IMG/VR virus record: IMGVR_UViG_3300028754_000004
Location: 1-37,286 of that record
DNA from: a virus
Reading direction: 5' to 3' (one strand)
Length of the DNA: 37,286 nt
In this document: positions 6,774-13,888 of the stretch, piece by piece
How the letters are laid out: each line of letters opens with the position of its first letter
Numbering within the stretch: position 1 is the stretch's first letter
Notes under the pieces: generated by a model
The model's database searches: none
The model's input: the letters and a program-made list of their open reading frames with translations, nothing else
What the model was told of the DNA's origin: nothing
Translations under genes and position numbers: made by a program

Positions 6774-7378
6774 TCAGCCAGAAGACCAAGGACAAGCAGA
6801 AGCTCAGGGCGCGACGCGAGAAGGCACTAGCAAAGCAAATCCGCGCGCTGCCCAAGAAAAAATACTGCGTGATCTATGCGGACCCGGAGTGGCGGTTCGA
6901 ACCGCGCTCCCGCATTACCGGGATGGATCGCGCTGCCGACAACCACTACGCCACCTCGTCGCTGGACATCATCAAGTCGCGCAACGTGCTGAGCATCGCC
7001 GCCCGGCACTGCGTGTTGTTTCTCTGGGCCACAGTGCCGATGCTGACGCAGGCGCTGGAGGTGATGAAGGCTTGGGGCTTCAAGTACAAATCGCACTGGG
7101 TCTGGCTCAAGGACAAGATCGGCACCGGATACTGGAATCGGAATACGCATGAGCTATTGCTGGTCGGTACCCGTGGCAGCATTCCGGCTCCGGCGCCGGG
7201 CACGCAATGGGCGTCGGTGATCACGTCGCCGCGCGGCAGGCACAGCGAGAAGCCGAGTGTCTTCTACGATATGATCGAGGCCTATTATCCGACGCTGCCC
7301 AAGATCGAGTTGAATGCCCGCAAGGTGCGTGTCAATTGGGATCGCTGGGGCGCCGAGGCGCCGAGGAGCAGGCGATGA
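6770..7378 (+). CDS. MT-A70 family DNA adenine methyltransferase, 202 aa
   Basis: The catalytic motif is DPEW at residues 38-41 (VIYADPEWRFE), a DPPW variant. It is followed by an ALEVMKAWGFKYKSHWVWLK segment, GTGYWNRNTHELLLVGTRG and a C-terminal HSEKPSVFYDMIEAYYPTLP, all typical of MT-A70 N6-adenine methyltransferases. The start appears to be TTG at 6770 with CCGGAGG five bases upstream, overlapping the stop of the GcrA-like gene; no ATG start with a good site exists. It may modify phage DNA against restriction, or supply the methyl marks read by the GcrA-like protein. Confidence 0.85.
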   Translation: MISQKTKDKQKLRARREKALAKQIRALPKKKYCVIYADPEWRFEPRSRITGMDRAADNHYATSSLDIIKSRNVLSIAARHCVLFLWATVPMLTQALEVMKAWGFKYKSHWVWLKDKIGTGYWNRNTHELLLVGTRGSIPAPAPGTQWASVITSPRGRHSEKPSVFYDMIEAYYPTLPKIELNARKVRVNWDRWGAEAPRSRR

Positions 7379-7623
7379 TAAAAACCAAGCCGACAACCAA
7401 GTACGACGCGCTGCACTACCTGCTCGGTCAGTACGGCGACAACCAGATGACGCGCGAGACATTCTGGCAGGAGATGAACGCGCGCGGCTACACGCAGGAC
7501 GACATTGACAGCTGGTGCGAGCAATACCACGAACTCAACAGGAGGAAGGACGATGAGCGAGAAAAAGATCGGGCCACGCGAGGCGCAGCTGCGCGCAATG
7601 CGCGAGGCGAGGGTCGAGGCTAA
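7375..7623 (+). CDS. hypothetical small acidic/charged protein, 82 aa
   Basis: ATG at 7375 is preceded by GAGGAGCAGGCG and overlaps the methyltransferase stop by four bases. The protein begins MIKTKPTTKYDALHYLLGQY and has a short helical region ending in SWCEQYHELNRR. The last 24 codons overlap the next gene in another frame and are arginine/alanine-rich, so the tail may be weakly constrained. I do not recognise the family. Confidence 0.6.
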   Translation: MIKTKPTTKYDALHYLLGQYGDNQMTRETFWQEMNARGYTQDDIDSWCEQYHELNRRKDDEREKDRATRGAAARNARGEGRG

Positions 7624-7732
7624 CAAGAAGATGATGGACAACGCCTTCAAGCAGAAAAAGACCGAGACCCGCAAGGGCGGCAAGGTGGTGGTGCAGTTCA
7701 AGCCGTCGAAGCGCAGCGGCAGGGGTCGCTAG
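7553..7732 (+). CDS. hypothetical basic protein, 59 aa
   Basis: ATG at 7553 has a strong site, AGGAGGAAGGACG. The protein is very basic (MSEKKIGPREAQLRAMREAR at the start, KPSKRSGRGR at the end) and mostly helical. It might bind nucleic acid, but that rests on composition only. The stop TAG touches the GTG start of the following gene. Confidence 0.55.
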   Translation: MSEKKIGPREAQLRAMREARVEANKKMMDNAFKQKKTETRKGGKVVVQFKPSKRSGRGR

Positions 7733-8227
7733 GTGCCAAAGTGGTCAGAGGAGCAGCACGGGCGGTTCTTGCAGCGCCTCAAGGCGTCATCGGATGCGGT
7801 GTTCGCGGTCGCGAGGTATCAGCACAACCGAGGGCGCGGTGTGGAGATTCCGCCACTGAGACTGGCGCCCAGTGCGGCAGTGAATATGAAATATCTCGAT
7901 GGTGGCGACCTGTTTATCCTGACCGACGACCGGCGCCTGCGTGTCGAGGTCAAGCATCGCCAGCGCCATTTTTCGTCAGCCGAAGACTGGCCTGATCCGC
8001 ATGTCTTCGTCAGCAACGTCCCTGCGGTTGATCGCAACGGCGTGGTCTACGCCTACGCGGTTGTGAGTATCGACTTCGCTCATGCGGCGGTGATCTACGG
8101 ATCGACCAAGCCAACGTGGTATATTGTCGAGCGCGTGCCGTCCAACACTGGCGTTGCCGAGCAGGTCTATTGCTGCCCGATGGAGAAGGTTGAATTCATC
8201 AAGCTGAACGAGGTTGCGGATGGATGA
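7733..8227 (+). CDS. PD-(D/E)XK-like phage protein, 164 aa
   Basis: Residues about 55-75 (DGGDLFILTDDRRLRVEVKH) contain a D...E-V-K arrangement like the catalytic core of PD-(D/E)XK nucleases, followed by HVFVSNVPAVD and a C-terminal strand-rich half (YIVERVPSN, YCCPMEKVEFIKLNE). Related phage proteins keep the same D-(x)n-EVK(H/K)R pattern. The GTG start at 7733 directly follows the upstream stop. A nuclease role is plausible next to the RuvC-like resolvase but not shown. Confidence 0.6.
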   Translation: MPKWSEEQHGRFLQRLKASSDAVFAVARYQHNRGRGVEIPPLRLAPSAAVNMKYLDGGDLFILTDDRRLRVEVKHRQRHFSSAEDWPDPHVFVSNVPAVDRNGVVYAYAVVSIDFAHAAVIYGSTKPTWYIVERVPSNTGVAEQVYCCPMEKVEFIKLNEVADG

Positions 8228-8564
8228 TTTATTCGACGGTGATCCCGAGGACACCAAGAAGCTCCGCGATGAGGCGCTGCGCCGTGTCACCGAGCACGGC
8301 GGCAACTGGCAGCGTCGCGCGCTGATGGCGCTGCATCTGATCCCCGGCTTCGAGGGCACCGCCGAGGACATCAGGATCAGGCTGCGAATGAAAGGTCTCG
8401 AAAAGCCGCACCATCACAACGCATGGGGCGCCATGATCATGGAAGCGATCAAGCAGCGGCGCATCATAGAGAACGGCAAGCGGAAGCACATGAAGACGTT
8501 GCCAAGCCACGGCAGGGAGACCGACGTTTATGTTGTGCTGACGGCGCCGTTGCCAAAGCCATGA
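8220..8564 (+). CDS. conserved hypothetical phage protein, 114 aa
   Basis: The protein has a helix-rich middle, WQRRALMALHLIPGFEGTAE followed by DIRIRLRMKG, then KPHHHNAWGAMIMEAIKQRR. This 'PHH.NAWGA.I..A' pattern is found in small phage proteins encoded near RuvC-like resolvases and helicases; it may be a winged-helix domain. The ATG at 8220 has GAGG six bases upstream, overlaps the preceding gene, and its stop overlaps the start of the resolvase gene (ATGA). No activity is known to me. Confidence 0.65.
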   Translation: MDDLFDGDPEDTKKLRDEALRRVTEHGGNWQRRALMALHLIPGFEGTAEDIRIRLRMKGLEKPHHHNAWGAMIMEAIKQRRIIENGKRKHMKTLPSHGRETDVYVVLTAPLPKP

Positions 8565-9121
8565 GAACCTTCACCGGCACGGTACTAGCGCTCGATCTCG
8601 CAACGACAACCGGCTGGGCGTTCGGTGCTCCCGGTCACCTGCCGGAGTTCGGCCACCTGCGCTTCACCAAGAAGGGCTCCTCGCGCGCCGAGACCTATCG
8701 CGCCTTTCGCAATTGGCTCGATATCACGTGGGGCAAACGCGGTGAGATGCCGGACTTGATCGTCTATGAGTCACCGGCGCTCAGCATGCACATGGGCGGC
8801 AAAACCAACATCGACACCACGCGGTTGTTGATGGGACTGGCTGAGCATCTGGAGGAGTGGGCCCACGGCAGATGCGATCTGCGCGAAGCCACGGCGTCAC
8901 AGGTGCGCTGTCACTTCATCGGCCAGAACCTGCGCGCCTCGATTGCCAAGCCGATGGTGCTGGAGCGCTGTCAGGCGATGGGCTGGATGTGTGGCACCAC
9001 CGACGAGAGCGATGCCTGCGCGCTGTGGGATTATCAATGTTGCTGGCTCGATCCGCAGATCGCGGCGAGATCAACGCCGCTGTTTTATCCGAAGCGCGGA
9101 CCGACAACCTTCGAAGGGTAA
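8561..9121 (+). CDS. RuvC-like Holliday junction resolvase, 186 aa
   Basis: The sequence has an RNase H-type fold signature: LALDLATTTGWAFG with D12, LIVYESPAL with E70, and DESDACALWDY with D148, D151 and D157. This spacing and order match phage RuvC-like endonucleases, which need about 180 residues. It would cleave branched intermediates left by recombination or replication before packaging, fitting the RecE/RecT pair in the window. ATG at 8561 overlaps the upstream stop. Confidence 0.8.
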   Translation: MRTFTGTVLALDLATTTGWAFGAPGHLPEFGHLRFTKKGSSRAETYRAFRNWLDITWGKRGEMPDLIVYESPALSMHMGGKTNIDTTRLLMGLAEHLEEWAHGRCDLREATASQVRCHFIGQNLRASIAKPMVLERCQAMGWMCGTTDESDACALWDYQCCWLDPQIAARSTPLFYPKRGPTTFEG

Positions 9122-9172
9122 TAGGGGGCTGAATTCTCGAAGGCCGCCGGTCCTGCTTCAGTCAACAGAAGA

Positions 9173-9427
9173 TCAAGATGCCTTGCGCGTCTGCTGCTGA
9201 GCGTTGTCGATCAGGCGCGTGAGCGACTGCTGACCGATATTGAATGCGTCGTGCCAGTAGGAAACGATCTGATTTCCCAGTGCCATCTGGCGCTGCCAGA
9301 CTTCCATCTGCGCCGTGGCCAGTTCGGTGAACCGGGTGGCGCCATCCTGCACCAGATGCTCGACGGCTTTTTCTTCCCGGCGCCGGTCAAGGGTGTGGTT
9401 GGTGTTGCTCTGGGTCGCGTCCGTCAT
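9173..9427 (-). CDS. small helical protein, possibly phasin-like, 84 aa
   Basis: A single minus-strand gene between two plus-strand operons. ATG at 9425-9427 is preceded by AAAGGAGTTGTTG. The protein is almost wholly amphipathic helix (ATRFTELATAQMEVWQRQMA, then IVSYWHDAFNIGQQSL), which resembles the central part of alphaproteobacterial phasins, though a full phasin is longer. Phasins coat polyhydroxyalkanoate granules in the cytoplasm. The assignment is weak; it could equally be a small phage coiled-coil protein. Its orientation and gene-poor surroundings suggest acquired DNA. Confidence 0.4.
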   Translation of the reverse strand: MTDATQSNTNHTLDRRREEKAVEHLVQDGATRFTELATAQMEVWQRQMALGNQIVSYWHDAFNIGQQSLTRLIDNAQQQTRKAS

Positions 9428-10174
9428 CAACAACTCCTTTGGTTGGACATTAAGGGTGGGGGGTTAGTGTCCGCCTTTAACCAACGCGCGAATCACTTGT
9501 CCAGTTGCACTGCGAAGAATTCACAGATTCTGTGTGACACGCGCGTGTAATTTGAAAGTGAGATTTAGCTGCGCGACTAAGACAGAAATGCTTCCCCAAA
9601 ATATCGTAGGCCTCGCGTGACCTGCCACGAGATTTTGTGGCAAGCGATTCCAGTGTCGGGTAGCGGACATTTTTTTTGGGGGACGGAGTCAGATTCAGTT
9701 TGACGGCGGCGATGCTCGCGGCCCATCCTGAAAACAGCGAGGGCCAAGGCTGCGCAACACGAGCCTTGACCCTCATAATCCGACACCTTTGTTCAGAGCA
9801 AAGGCTGGATCGCCTGTGCGAACCATAATGGTCAAGCACAGCGCCTTCAAGCCCCCAGCCAAAACAAAGTTCCGGTCATCAACGTGATGGGAGCGGCATT
9901 CATTGCCGGTCCGGGTGCGCGATTGGTGGTTGCAATGAGCCCGGACGAGCGGCGCGTGTACAGCGCAGTTTTCCCCACCTGCTCCTTGAGTCCTGTTCTC
10001 TCCGCTGGGTTTCTCAGCGGTCTGCGGGAGCAATGGCGAACACTGGGATTCGCTACTGTGGGGAGTAAGTGGGGGAAACCTTAGCCAGAGGCTACCAGTG
10101 AAGGAAGTAAGGAAAAAGAAGACAGTAGTAGTTGTTGAAAGAGTCTGATGGCCCACAACCAAAAGGAGCACACC
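9428..10174. other. gene-poor 0.75-kb stretch, no convincing gene
   Basis: Reading frames exist on both strands but none has a good ribosome-binding site or protein-like composition. Visible structures are a stem TGCCAC..GTGGCA near 9622-9641 and CCGCTG-GGTTTCT-CAGCGG at 10002-10020. Poly-T and poly-A tracts occur at 9671 and 10110. The stretch leads into the plus-strand operon starting at 10175, so it should hold that promoter, but I see no strong -35/-10 pair. Confidence 0.55.
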
Positions 10175-10393
10175 GTGAGCGAACAATTTCTCGTCAGGAA
10201 GCGAGGATTAAAACCAAAGGCCCACTACTGGAATGACGGAGACACGCTTTGCCGAATGGCATCGACCGGTGGGCTAAAATTATCCCGCTACTCCCTCCGC
10301 GAGAGCAACGACGGCAAGGAGATTTGCTGGATGTGCCTGCAGCGAAAGGAGCCGCGTCTTGACCGTCATGCGATGCACGAAGTGCGATGTTGA
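10175..10393 (+). CDS. small cysteine-containing protein, 72 aa
   Basis: GTG at 10175 is chosen because AAAAGGAGCACACC precedes it; an in-frame ATG nine codons earlier lies upstream of that site. The protein has a C-R-M..C-W-M-C pattern (DTLCRMASTGG, then KEICWMCLQR), which could be a small zinc ribbon with histidine help. First gene of the second plus-strand operon. Function unknown. Confidence 0.6.
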   Translation: MSEQFLVRKRGLKPKAHYWNDGDTLCRMASTGGLKLSRYSLRESNDGKEICWMCLQRKEPRLDRHAMHEVRC

Positions 10394-10538
10394 GCACGAG
10401 GTCGATACCAACCAGATCGGTTGGTCAACGATGTGCGAGGCCTGCCGTCCAGCATGGGGCATCAAGCAGCGAAGCTGGATGGCCGAGAAGATGAAGGAGC
10501 ACAAGAAGCGGAAGCAAAGGAGCAAACGAAATGGATGA
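10359..10538 (+). CDS. small zinc-ribbon protein, 59 aa
   Basis: Two CxxC knuckles are visible, RCTKC and MCEAC, about 17 residues apart, followed by a lysine-rich tail (KMKEHKKRKQRSKRNG). I prefer a TTG start at 10359 because AAAGGAG lies seven bases before it; an ATG three codons later (10368) has no site at the right distance. The frame overlaps the previous gene by 35 bases and the next by eight. The fold suggests nucleic-acid or protein binding. Confidence 0.6.
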   Translation: MTVMRCTKCDVEHEVDTNQIGWSTMCEACRPAWGIKQRSWMAEKMKEHKKRKQRSKRNG

Positions 10539-10797
10539 GGAGGAATCCCACCGCGAGTTTTTACTGCAGGCCCTGCGCGCCGGAGCGCTGCGTTGCCGGG
10601 TGATGAACGCCGATCTTGAGACCATCGGCATTGCCCTGAAGGCCAATTTGATCGGCGCCGACACGGCGGTAGCGTGGATTCGCGAGTCAAATTTGATGTG
10701 GGTTGTCGGCGCCATCCCTGACGCCGTTGGCAAGGTCGCTCGCACCGCAGAGCCAACGCTCACGGTCCAGATCGAGGAGATGGCCGATGCCGGATGA
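10531..10797 (+). CDS. conserved hypothetical phage protein, 88 aa
   Basis: ATG at 10531 has AAAGGAGCAAACGAA directly upstream. The middle (LRAGALRCRVMNADLETIGI, then AVAWIRESNLMWVVG) is helical and hydrophobic in short stretches but shows no clear membrane segment. The start overlaps the zinc-ribbon gene and the stop overlaps the next gene. No family recognised. Confidence 0.6.
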   Translation: MDEEESHREFLLQALRAGALRCRVMNADLETIGIALKANLIGADTAVAWIRESNLMWVVGAIPDAVGKVARTAEPTLTVQIEEMADAG

Positions 10798-11011
10798 TCC
10801 AGTAAGCTACGCCGCTGATCGAGCGAAGTACCTGCGAGAATTGTCCGAGCGTATCGGTGACGTGCTGCAGCGGGAGCGGCTCCCCGATGCGGTGTTCTCG
10901 TGTCTCTGGTGCATCGCTCACGCGGTTCAGCAGATGACGCCCGAGGACAAGAAGGCGGTGCGGCCGATGATGTTGAAATTTTCCGAAGAGATCAAAAAGG
11001 AGTTGAGGTGA
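10787..11011 (+). CDS. hypothetical helical protein, 74 aa
   Basis: ATG at 10787 follows GAGGAGATGGCCG and overlaps the end of the previous gene. The protein is helical throughout (YAADRAKYLRELSERIGDVL; MLKFSEEIKKELR) with one short hydrophobic stretch (FSCLWCIAHAV). It is translationally coupled to the Tad2-like gene by a TGATG overlap. No family recognised. Confidence 0.55.
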   Translation: MPDDPVSYAADRAKYLRELSERIGDVLQRERLPDAVFSCLWCIAHAVQQMTPEDKKAVRPMMLKFSEEIKKELR

Positions 11012-11238
11012 TGGATTTCGGTGGTGCAATTCACACGATGAAGGGTGGCGACAGCGTGTATCGCCAGTCATGGGCGCGCGGCATCTTCCTGATGATTCAG
11101 AAGCCGGACGACCATTCCAAGATGACGCGGCCCTTCATCTATCAACAGTCGGGTGAGATGGACAGCGGCGTCTGTGTGCCGTGGACGCCAACGCAGGAGG
11201 ACATGCTGACAGAAGACTGGGCGATGGGAGTCGGCTGA
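11011..11238 (+). CDS. DUF2829 / Tad2-like candidate anti-Thoeris protein, 75 aa
   Basis: The protein has the order of landmarks of the DUF2829 family, now linked to Thoeris anti-defence 2 (Tad2): start MDFGGAIHTMKGG, the VYRQSWARGIFLMI segment corresponding to 'v.R.gW.gkgmfl', and the C-terminal hallmark PWTPTQEDMLTEDW. Characterised Tad2 proteins sequester cyclic ADP-ribose signals made by Thoeris TIR proteins. Length (75 residues) fits. Coupled to the upstream gene by TGATG and followed by an SF2 helicase. The family is large and not every member has been tested, so the anti-defence role is inferred. Confidence 0.75.
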   Translation: MDFGGAIHTMKGGDSVYRQSWARGIFLMIQKPDDHSKMTRPFIYQQSGEMDSGVCVPWTPTQEDMLTEDWAMGVG

Positions 11239-11268
11239 TTTAGCCGGGCTAAAAAAAGGAGCAAAACG

Positions 11269-12852
11269 ATGAAGACATTGAGAGACGACCAGCAAGATGC
11301 GCTGGAGGCGTTACGCGACGCGGTCAAGGAGGGGCGCCGTCGCATCTGCATGCAGGCCTCAACCGGCTTCGGCAAGACGGTGCTGGCTGCCGCACTGGTG
11401 AACAGCGCATTGCAACGCAAGAAGCGTGTGCTGTTCACGGTGCCAGCGCTCGACCTGATCGACCAGACCATGGCGATGTTCGCCAGCCAAGGCATCACCG
11501 AGGTCGGCGTGATCCAAGCCGACAACCCGAATTACGATTGGGTGCAGCCGGTCCAGATCGCTAGTGTACAAACACTGATGAAGCGGCAGATTCCAAAGGC
11601 CGACGTGGTGCTGATCGACGAGTGCCACATCTGGTTCAAGTTTTACGAGCGCTGGGTAGGCACCAAGGATTTCTGGAAGCCGGAATGGGCCAACGTGCCG
11701 TTCATCGGTCTCTCCGCGACGCCGTGGACCAAGGGGCTCGGTGACTGGTTCGACCACTTCCATAAGGCCTCGACCACGCAAGGCATGATCGACGCCGGGC
11801 ACCTGTCGCCGTTCCGGGTCTATGCGCCGACGCACCCTGACCTGTCAGGCATCAAGATGACGGCAGGCGACTACAACGAGAAGCAATTGGCCGCGCGCAT
11901 GAACACCTCGCGGCTGACCGGTGACGCGGTGCAGACGTGGCTGCAGCTGGGCGAGGGACGGCCGACGCTGTGCTATGGCGTTGACCGGCTGCATGCCAAG
12001 GCACTGCAGCAACAGTTCATCGCTGCCGGGGTGAAGTGCGGCTATCAGGACGGCGACACGCCAGACGCCAGCAAATGGCGCAAGCTGAAGGACAAGGACG
12101 GCATCATCATCGGTCGCGAGTTGGTCGAGGGCCGCAAGGCGGTCAGGGAGAAATTCCACAACGGTGAATATCAGGTGGTGTGCAACGTCGGCACACTGAC
12201 CACCGGCATTGACTGGGATGTGCGCTGCATCGTGATGTGCAGGCCAACGCGCTCCGACATGTTGTTCACCCAGATCATCGGGCGCGGCCTGCGCAATGCT
12301 CCGGGCAAGGACGACTGCCTGATCCTCGATCACAGCGACAACCACATGCGGCTCGGCTTCGTGACCGACATTGATGAGAGTTACACCGGGCTGCGCAAGG
12401 GCAAGACACCGGAGCACGAGAACCGCACCGAGGGCATCCGGCTGCCCAAGGAATGCCCGAAGTGCGCCTACCTGAAGCCACCGAAGATGGCGCAGTGTCC
12501 GGGCTGCGGCTTCGTGGCGCAGGCGGTCAGCAAGATCAAGCCGGACGCTGGCGAGCTTCGCGCGCTGAAGCCGCCGCCGAAGCCGAAGCCGGTGCCGCCG
12601 GTTCTTTGGAGCATGGAGGAGAAACGCATCTTCCTTGCCGAGCTACAGTTCTACGGGCGCCGACAGGGCTATCAGAAGGGCTGGGCCTCGAACCAGTACC
12701 GCGAGCGCTTCGGGGTTTGGCCAGCGGTGGGCGAGGTCATTCCGCTGCCGCCATCGCCCGATACGTTGAGCTGGATCAAGTCTCGGCAGATTGCATACGC
12801 CAAAGCCAAAGCGAAGGAGAATGTGAATTGGACCAGTCAGTGGAGCCGATAG
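11269..12852 (+). CDS. SF2 DEAD/DEAH-type helicase with zinc ribbon, 527 aa
   Basis: Motif I ASTGFGKT (30-37), motif II DECH (117-120), motif III SAT (149-151) and motif VI QIIGRGLR (335-342) identify a superfamily 2 ATPase of the UvsW/ResIII kind. A zinc ribbon follows (C396, C399, C410, C413). The C-terminal 110 residues contain a proline/lysine linker and a region that starts at WSMEEKRIFLAELQFYG. Such phage helicases act in replication, branch migration or recombination. ATG at 11269 has AAAAAAAGGAGCAAAACG before it. The next gene starts inside its last codons. Confidence 0.9.
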   Translation: MKTLRDDQQDALEALRDAVKEGRRRICMQASTGFGKTVLAAALVNSALQRKKRVLFTVPALDLIDQTMAMFASQGITEVGVIQADNPNYDWVQPVQIASVQTLMKRQIPKADVVLIDECHIWFKFYERWVGTKDFWKPEWANVPFIGLSATPWTKGLGDWFDHFHKASTTQGMIDAGHLSPFRVYAPTHPDLSGIKMTAGDYNEKQLAARMNTSRLTGDAVQTWLQLGEGRPTLCYGVDRLHAKALQQQFIAAGVKCGYQDGDTPDASKWRKLKDKDGIIIGRELVEGRKAVREKFHNGEYQVVCNVGTLTTGIDWDVRCIVMCRPTRSDMLFTQIIGRGLRNAPGKDDCLILDHSDNHMRLGFVTDIDESYTGLRKGKTPEHENRTEGIRLPKECPKCAYLKPPKMAQCPGCGFVAQAVSKIKPDAGELRALKPPPKPKPVPPVLWSMEEKRIFLAELQFYGRRQGYQKGWASNQYRERFGVWPAVGEVIPLPPSPDTLSWIKSRQIAYAKAKAKENVNWTSQWSR

Positions 12853-13025
12853 AACTACTGGAGAAGACCTCGCTCTGGTTCACTACGTCAGTTCGAGACG
12901 ACGACATCGAGCACGAGCGGCAGCAATTAGAGGCGACGTATGATCGTCAGATCGCGCTGTATCGGGTGACGCACGAAATGCGTTCGGGAGTTAATTGCAC
13001 CTTGGTTGAATGGAGGGTTTTATGA
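12828..13025 (+). CDS. hypothetical small protein, 65 aa
   Basis: TTG at 12828 is preceded by AAGGAG with eight bases of spacing and overlaps the 3' end of the helicase gene by 25 bases. The product begins LDQSVEPIELLEKTSLWFTT (initiator would be Met) and is acidic and helical in the middle. No in-frame ATG is available early. Family unknown. It is likely co-translated with the helicase. Confidence 0.5.
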   Translation: MDQSVEPIELLEKTSLWFTTSVRDDDIEHERQQLEATYDRQIALYRVTHEMRSGVNCTLVEWRVL

Positions 13026-13040
13026 AAAGGAAGAGCAACA

Positions 13041-13289
13041 ATGAGTGTAACTCATATGGCAACGCTGCCGGATCAGATAGCCGAGGTCCGCCGGGAGATT
13101 GAGATGCGCAGGCGGACATACTTGCGCATGATTGATCAAGGTCGGATGACGAAGGACGACGCAACCACCAAGACCTCGGTGATGGTCGCGGTGCTGCATA
13201 CGTTGGAGCGGGCGCGGGAGGAGGCAAACAGCAGAAGCAATAATGGAGCCCACCATGAGTTTAGCGGAGAGACCAGAGAGTCGGTTTGA
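13041..13289 (+). CDS. conserved small phage protein, 82 aa
   Basis: ATG at 13041 follows AAAAGGAAGAGCAACA. The core, IAEVRREIEMRRRTYLRMID then a QGRMTKDDATTKTSVMVAVL helix, is a pattern seen in many small phage proteins ('E...R...Y...v..Gr......a....am...l'), with no known function. The final 12 codons overlap the next gene and look unconstrained. Confidence 0.65.
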   Translation: MSVTHMATLPDQIAEVRREIEMRRRTYLRMIDQGRMTKDDATTKTSVMVAVLHTLERAREEANSRSNNGAHHEFSGETRESV

Positions 13290-13455
13290 GTTCGAAGAGG
13301 TGGCGACCACAGTCGAAGAACGGTCGAGCGGATGGTGGCTGGTGATCAAGCGGCTCGGGTTATCGCTCTGGGTTGGCACCGAGCGGCCAGCGATCCAGTC
13401 GGGGGATTTGCTTTCCATCTCGATCAAGAAGCTGCCGGGGTTGCCGGAGCACTGA
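13255..13455 (+). CDS. hypothetical small protein, 66 aa
   Basis: ATG at 13255 is six bases from GGAG (GGAGCCCACC), better placed than an ATG four codons earlier. The protein is strand-rich (FEFEEVATTVEERSSGWWLV; LSLWVGTERPAIQSGDLLSI) and could be a small beta-barrel. Family unknown. It ends the main run of the second plus-strand operon; a structured gap of 180 bases follows. Confidence 0.55.
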   Translation: MSLAERPESRFEFEEVATTVEERSSGWWLVIKRLGLSLWVGTERPAIQSGDLLSISIKKLPGLPEH

Positions 13456-13485
13456 TAGGTGTCTATGTTCTGCGCTTCCATGCGC

Positions 13486-13619
13486 CACCGCCTCGGCGGT
13501 GATGAGGCTCGGTGAGGTTTGCTCCTTTACTCGACCTTGAGCATTGGACCGGGCGGGCGGCAGGTGAAAGCCTGTCGCCCGTCTGCGTATCTCACGCCTG
13601 ACAACATCCTGTCAGGCGT
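13486..13619. other. three successive inverted repeats in an intergenic leader
   Basis: The 184-base gap between 13455 and 13640 holds CACCGCC-TC-GGCGGTG (13486-13501), GGGCGGCAGG-TGAAAG-CCTGTCGCCC (13555-13580, one G-U pair) and ACGCCTGACA-ACATCC-TGTCAGGCGT (13594-13619, perfect 10-bp stem). No T-run follows any of them. The last ends 20 bases upstream of the ATG of the following small gene, so it could affect translation of that gene or end/process transcripts. Confidence 0.65.
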
Positions 13620-13639
13620 CACCCGGAGGAAACAACAAA

Positions 13640-13813
13640 ATGAACATCAGGGAAACGGCGCAGAAAATCCAGAAGCTCAGGCAGACCATCGGCAAGATCA
13701 GGGACGCGCGCGGCAACGAGCAGCAGATGGATCAGGCGCTCACCGAAGCCGAGCAGCAGGCAGACCAGTTGTCGCAGGAAGCACAGCTGGACGAACCGAA
13801 GCAGGGCGGCTAA
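13640..13813 (+). CDS. small coiled-coil protein, 57 aa
   Basis: ATG at 13640 is ten bases after GGAGG. The product (MNIRETAQKIQKLRQTIGKI at the start) is one charged amphipathic helix rich in glutamine and glutamate, with heptad-like spacing, ending DEPKQGG. It sits behind a structured leader and in front of a strong terminator, so it may form its own small transcription unit. Function unknown. Confidence 0.6.
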   Translation: MNIRETAQKIQKLRQTIGKIRDARGNEQQMDQALTEAEQQADQLSQEAQLDEPKQGG

Positions 13814-13844
13814 GAACGAATCTCTAGCTAGGGGATTTGGACAC

Positions 13845-13888
13845 AAAAAAAGGCCCCGCCTGTCATTGCTGACAGACGGGGCCTTTTT
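13845..13888. terminator. bidirectional intrinsic terminator
   Basis: A-run 13845-13851, GGCCCCGCCTGTC (13852-13864), loop ATTGCT, GACAGACGGGGCC (13871-13883), T-run 13884-13888. The 13-bp stem has one mismatch, and U-runs follow on both strands. It separates the plus-strand operon ending at 13813 from the minus-strand operon ending at 13888, so it stops both converging transcripts. Confidence 0.9.

Noticed and set aside
9477-10186. Two minus-strand frames of 120 and 137 codons in the gene-poor stretch
   Set aside because: No ribosome-binding sites and composition like translated non-coding DNA.
13022-13102. Short frame (26 codons) starting at ATG just before the 82-residue gene
   Set aside because: No proper site, overlaps a better gene; probably chance.
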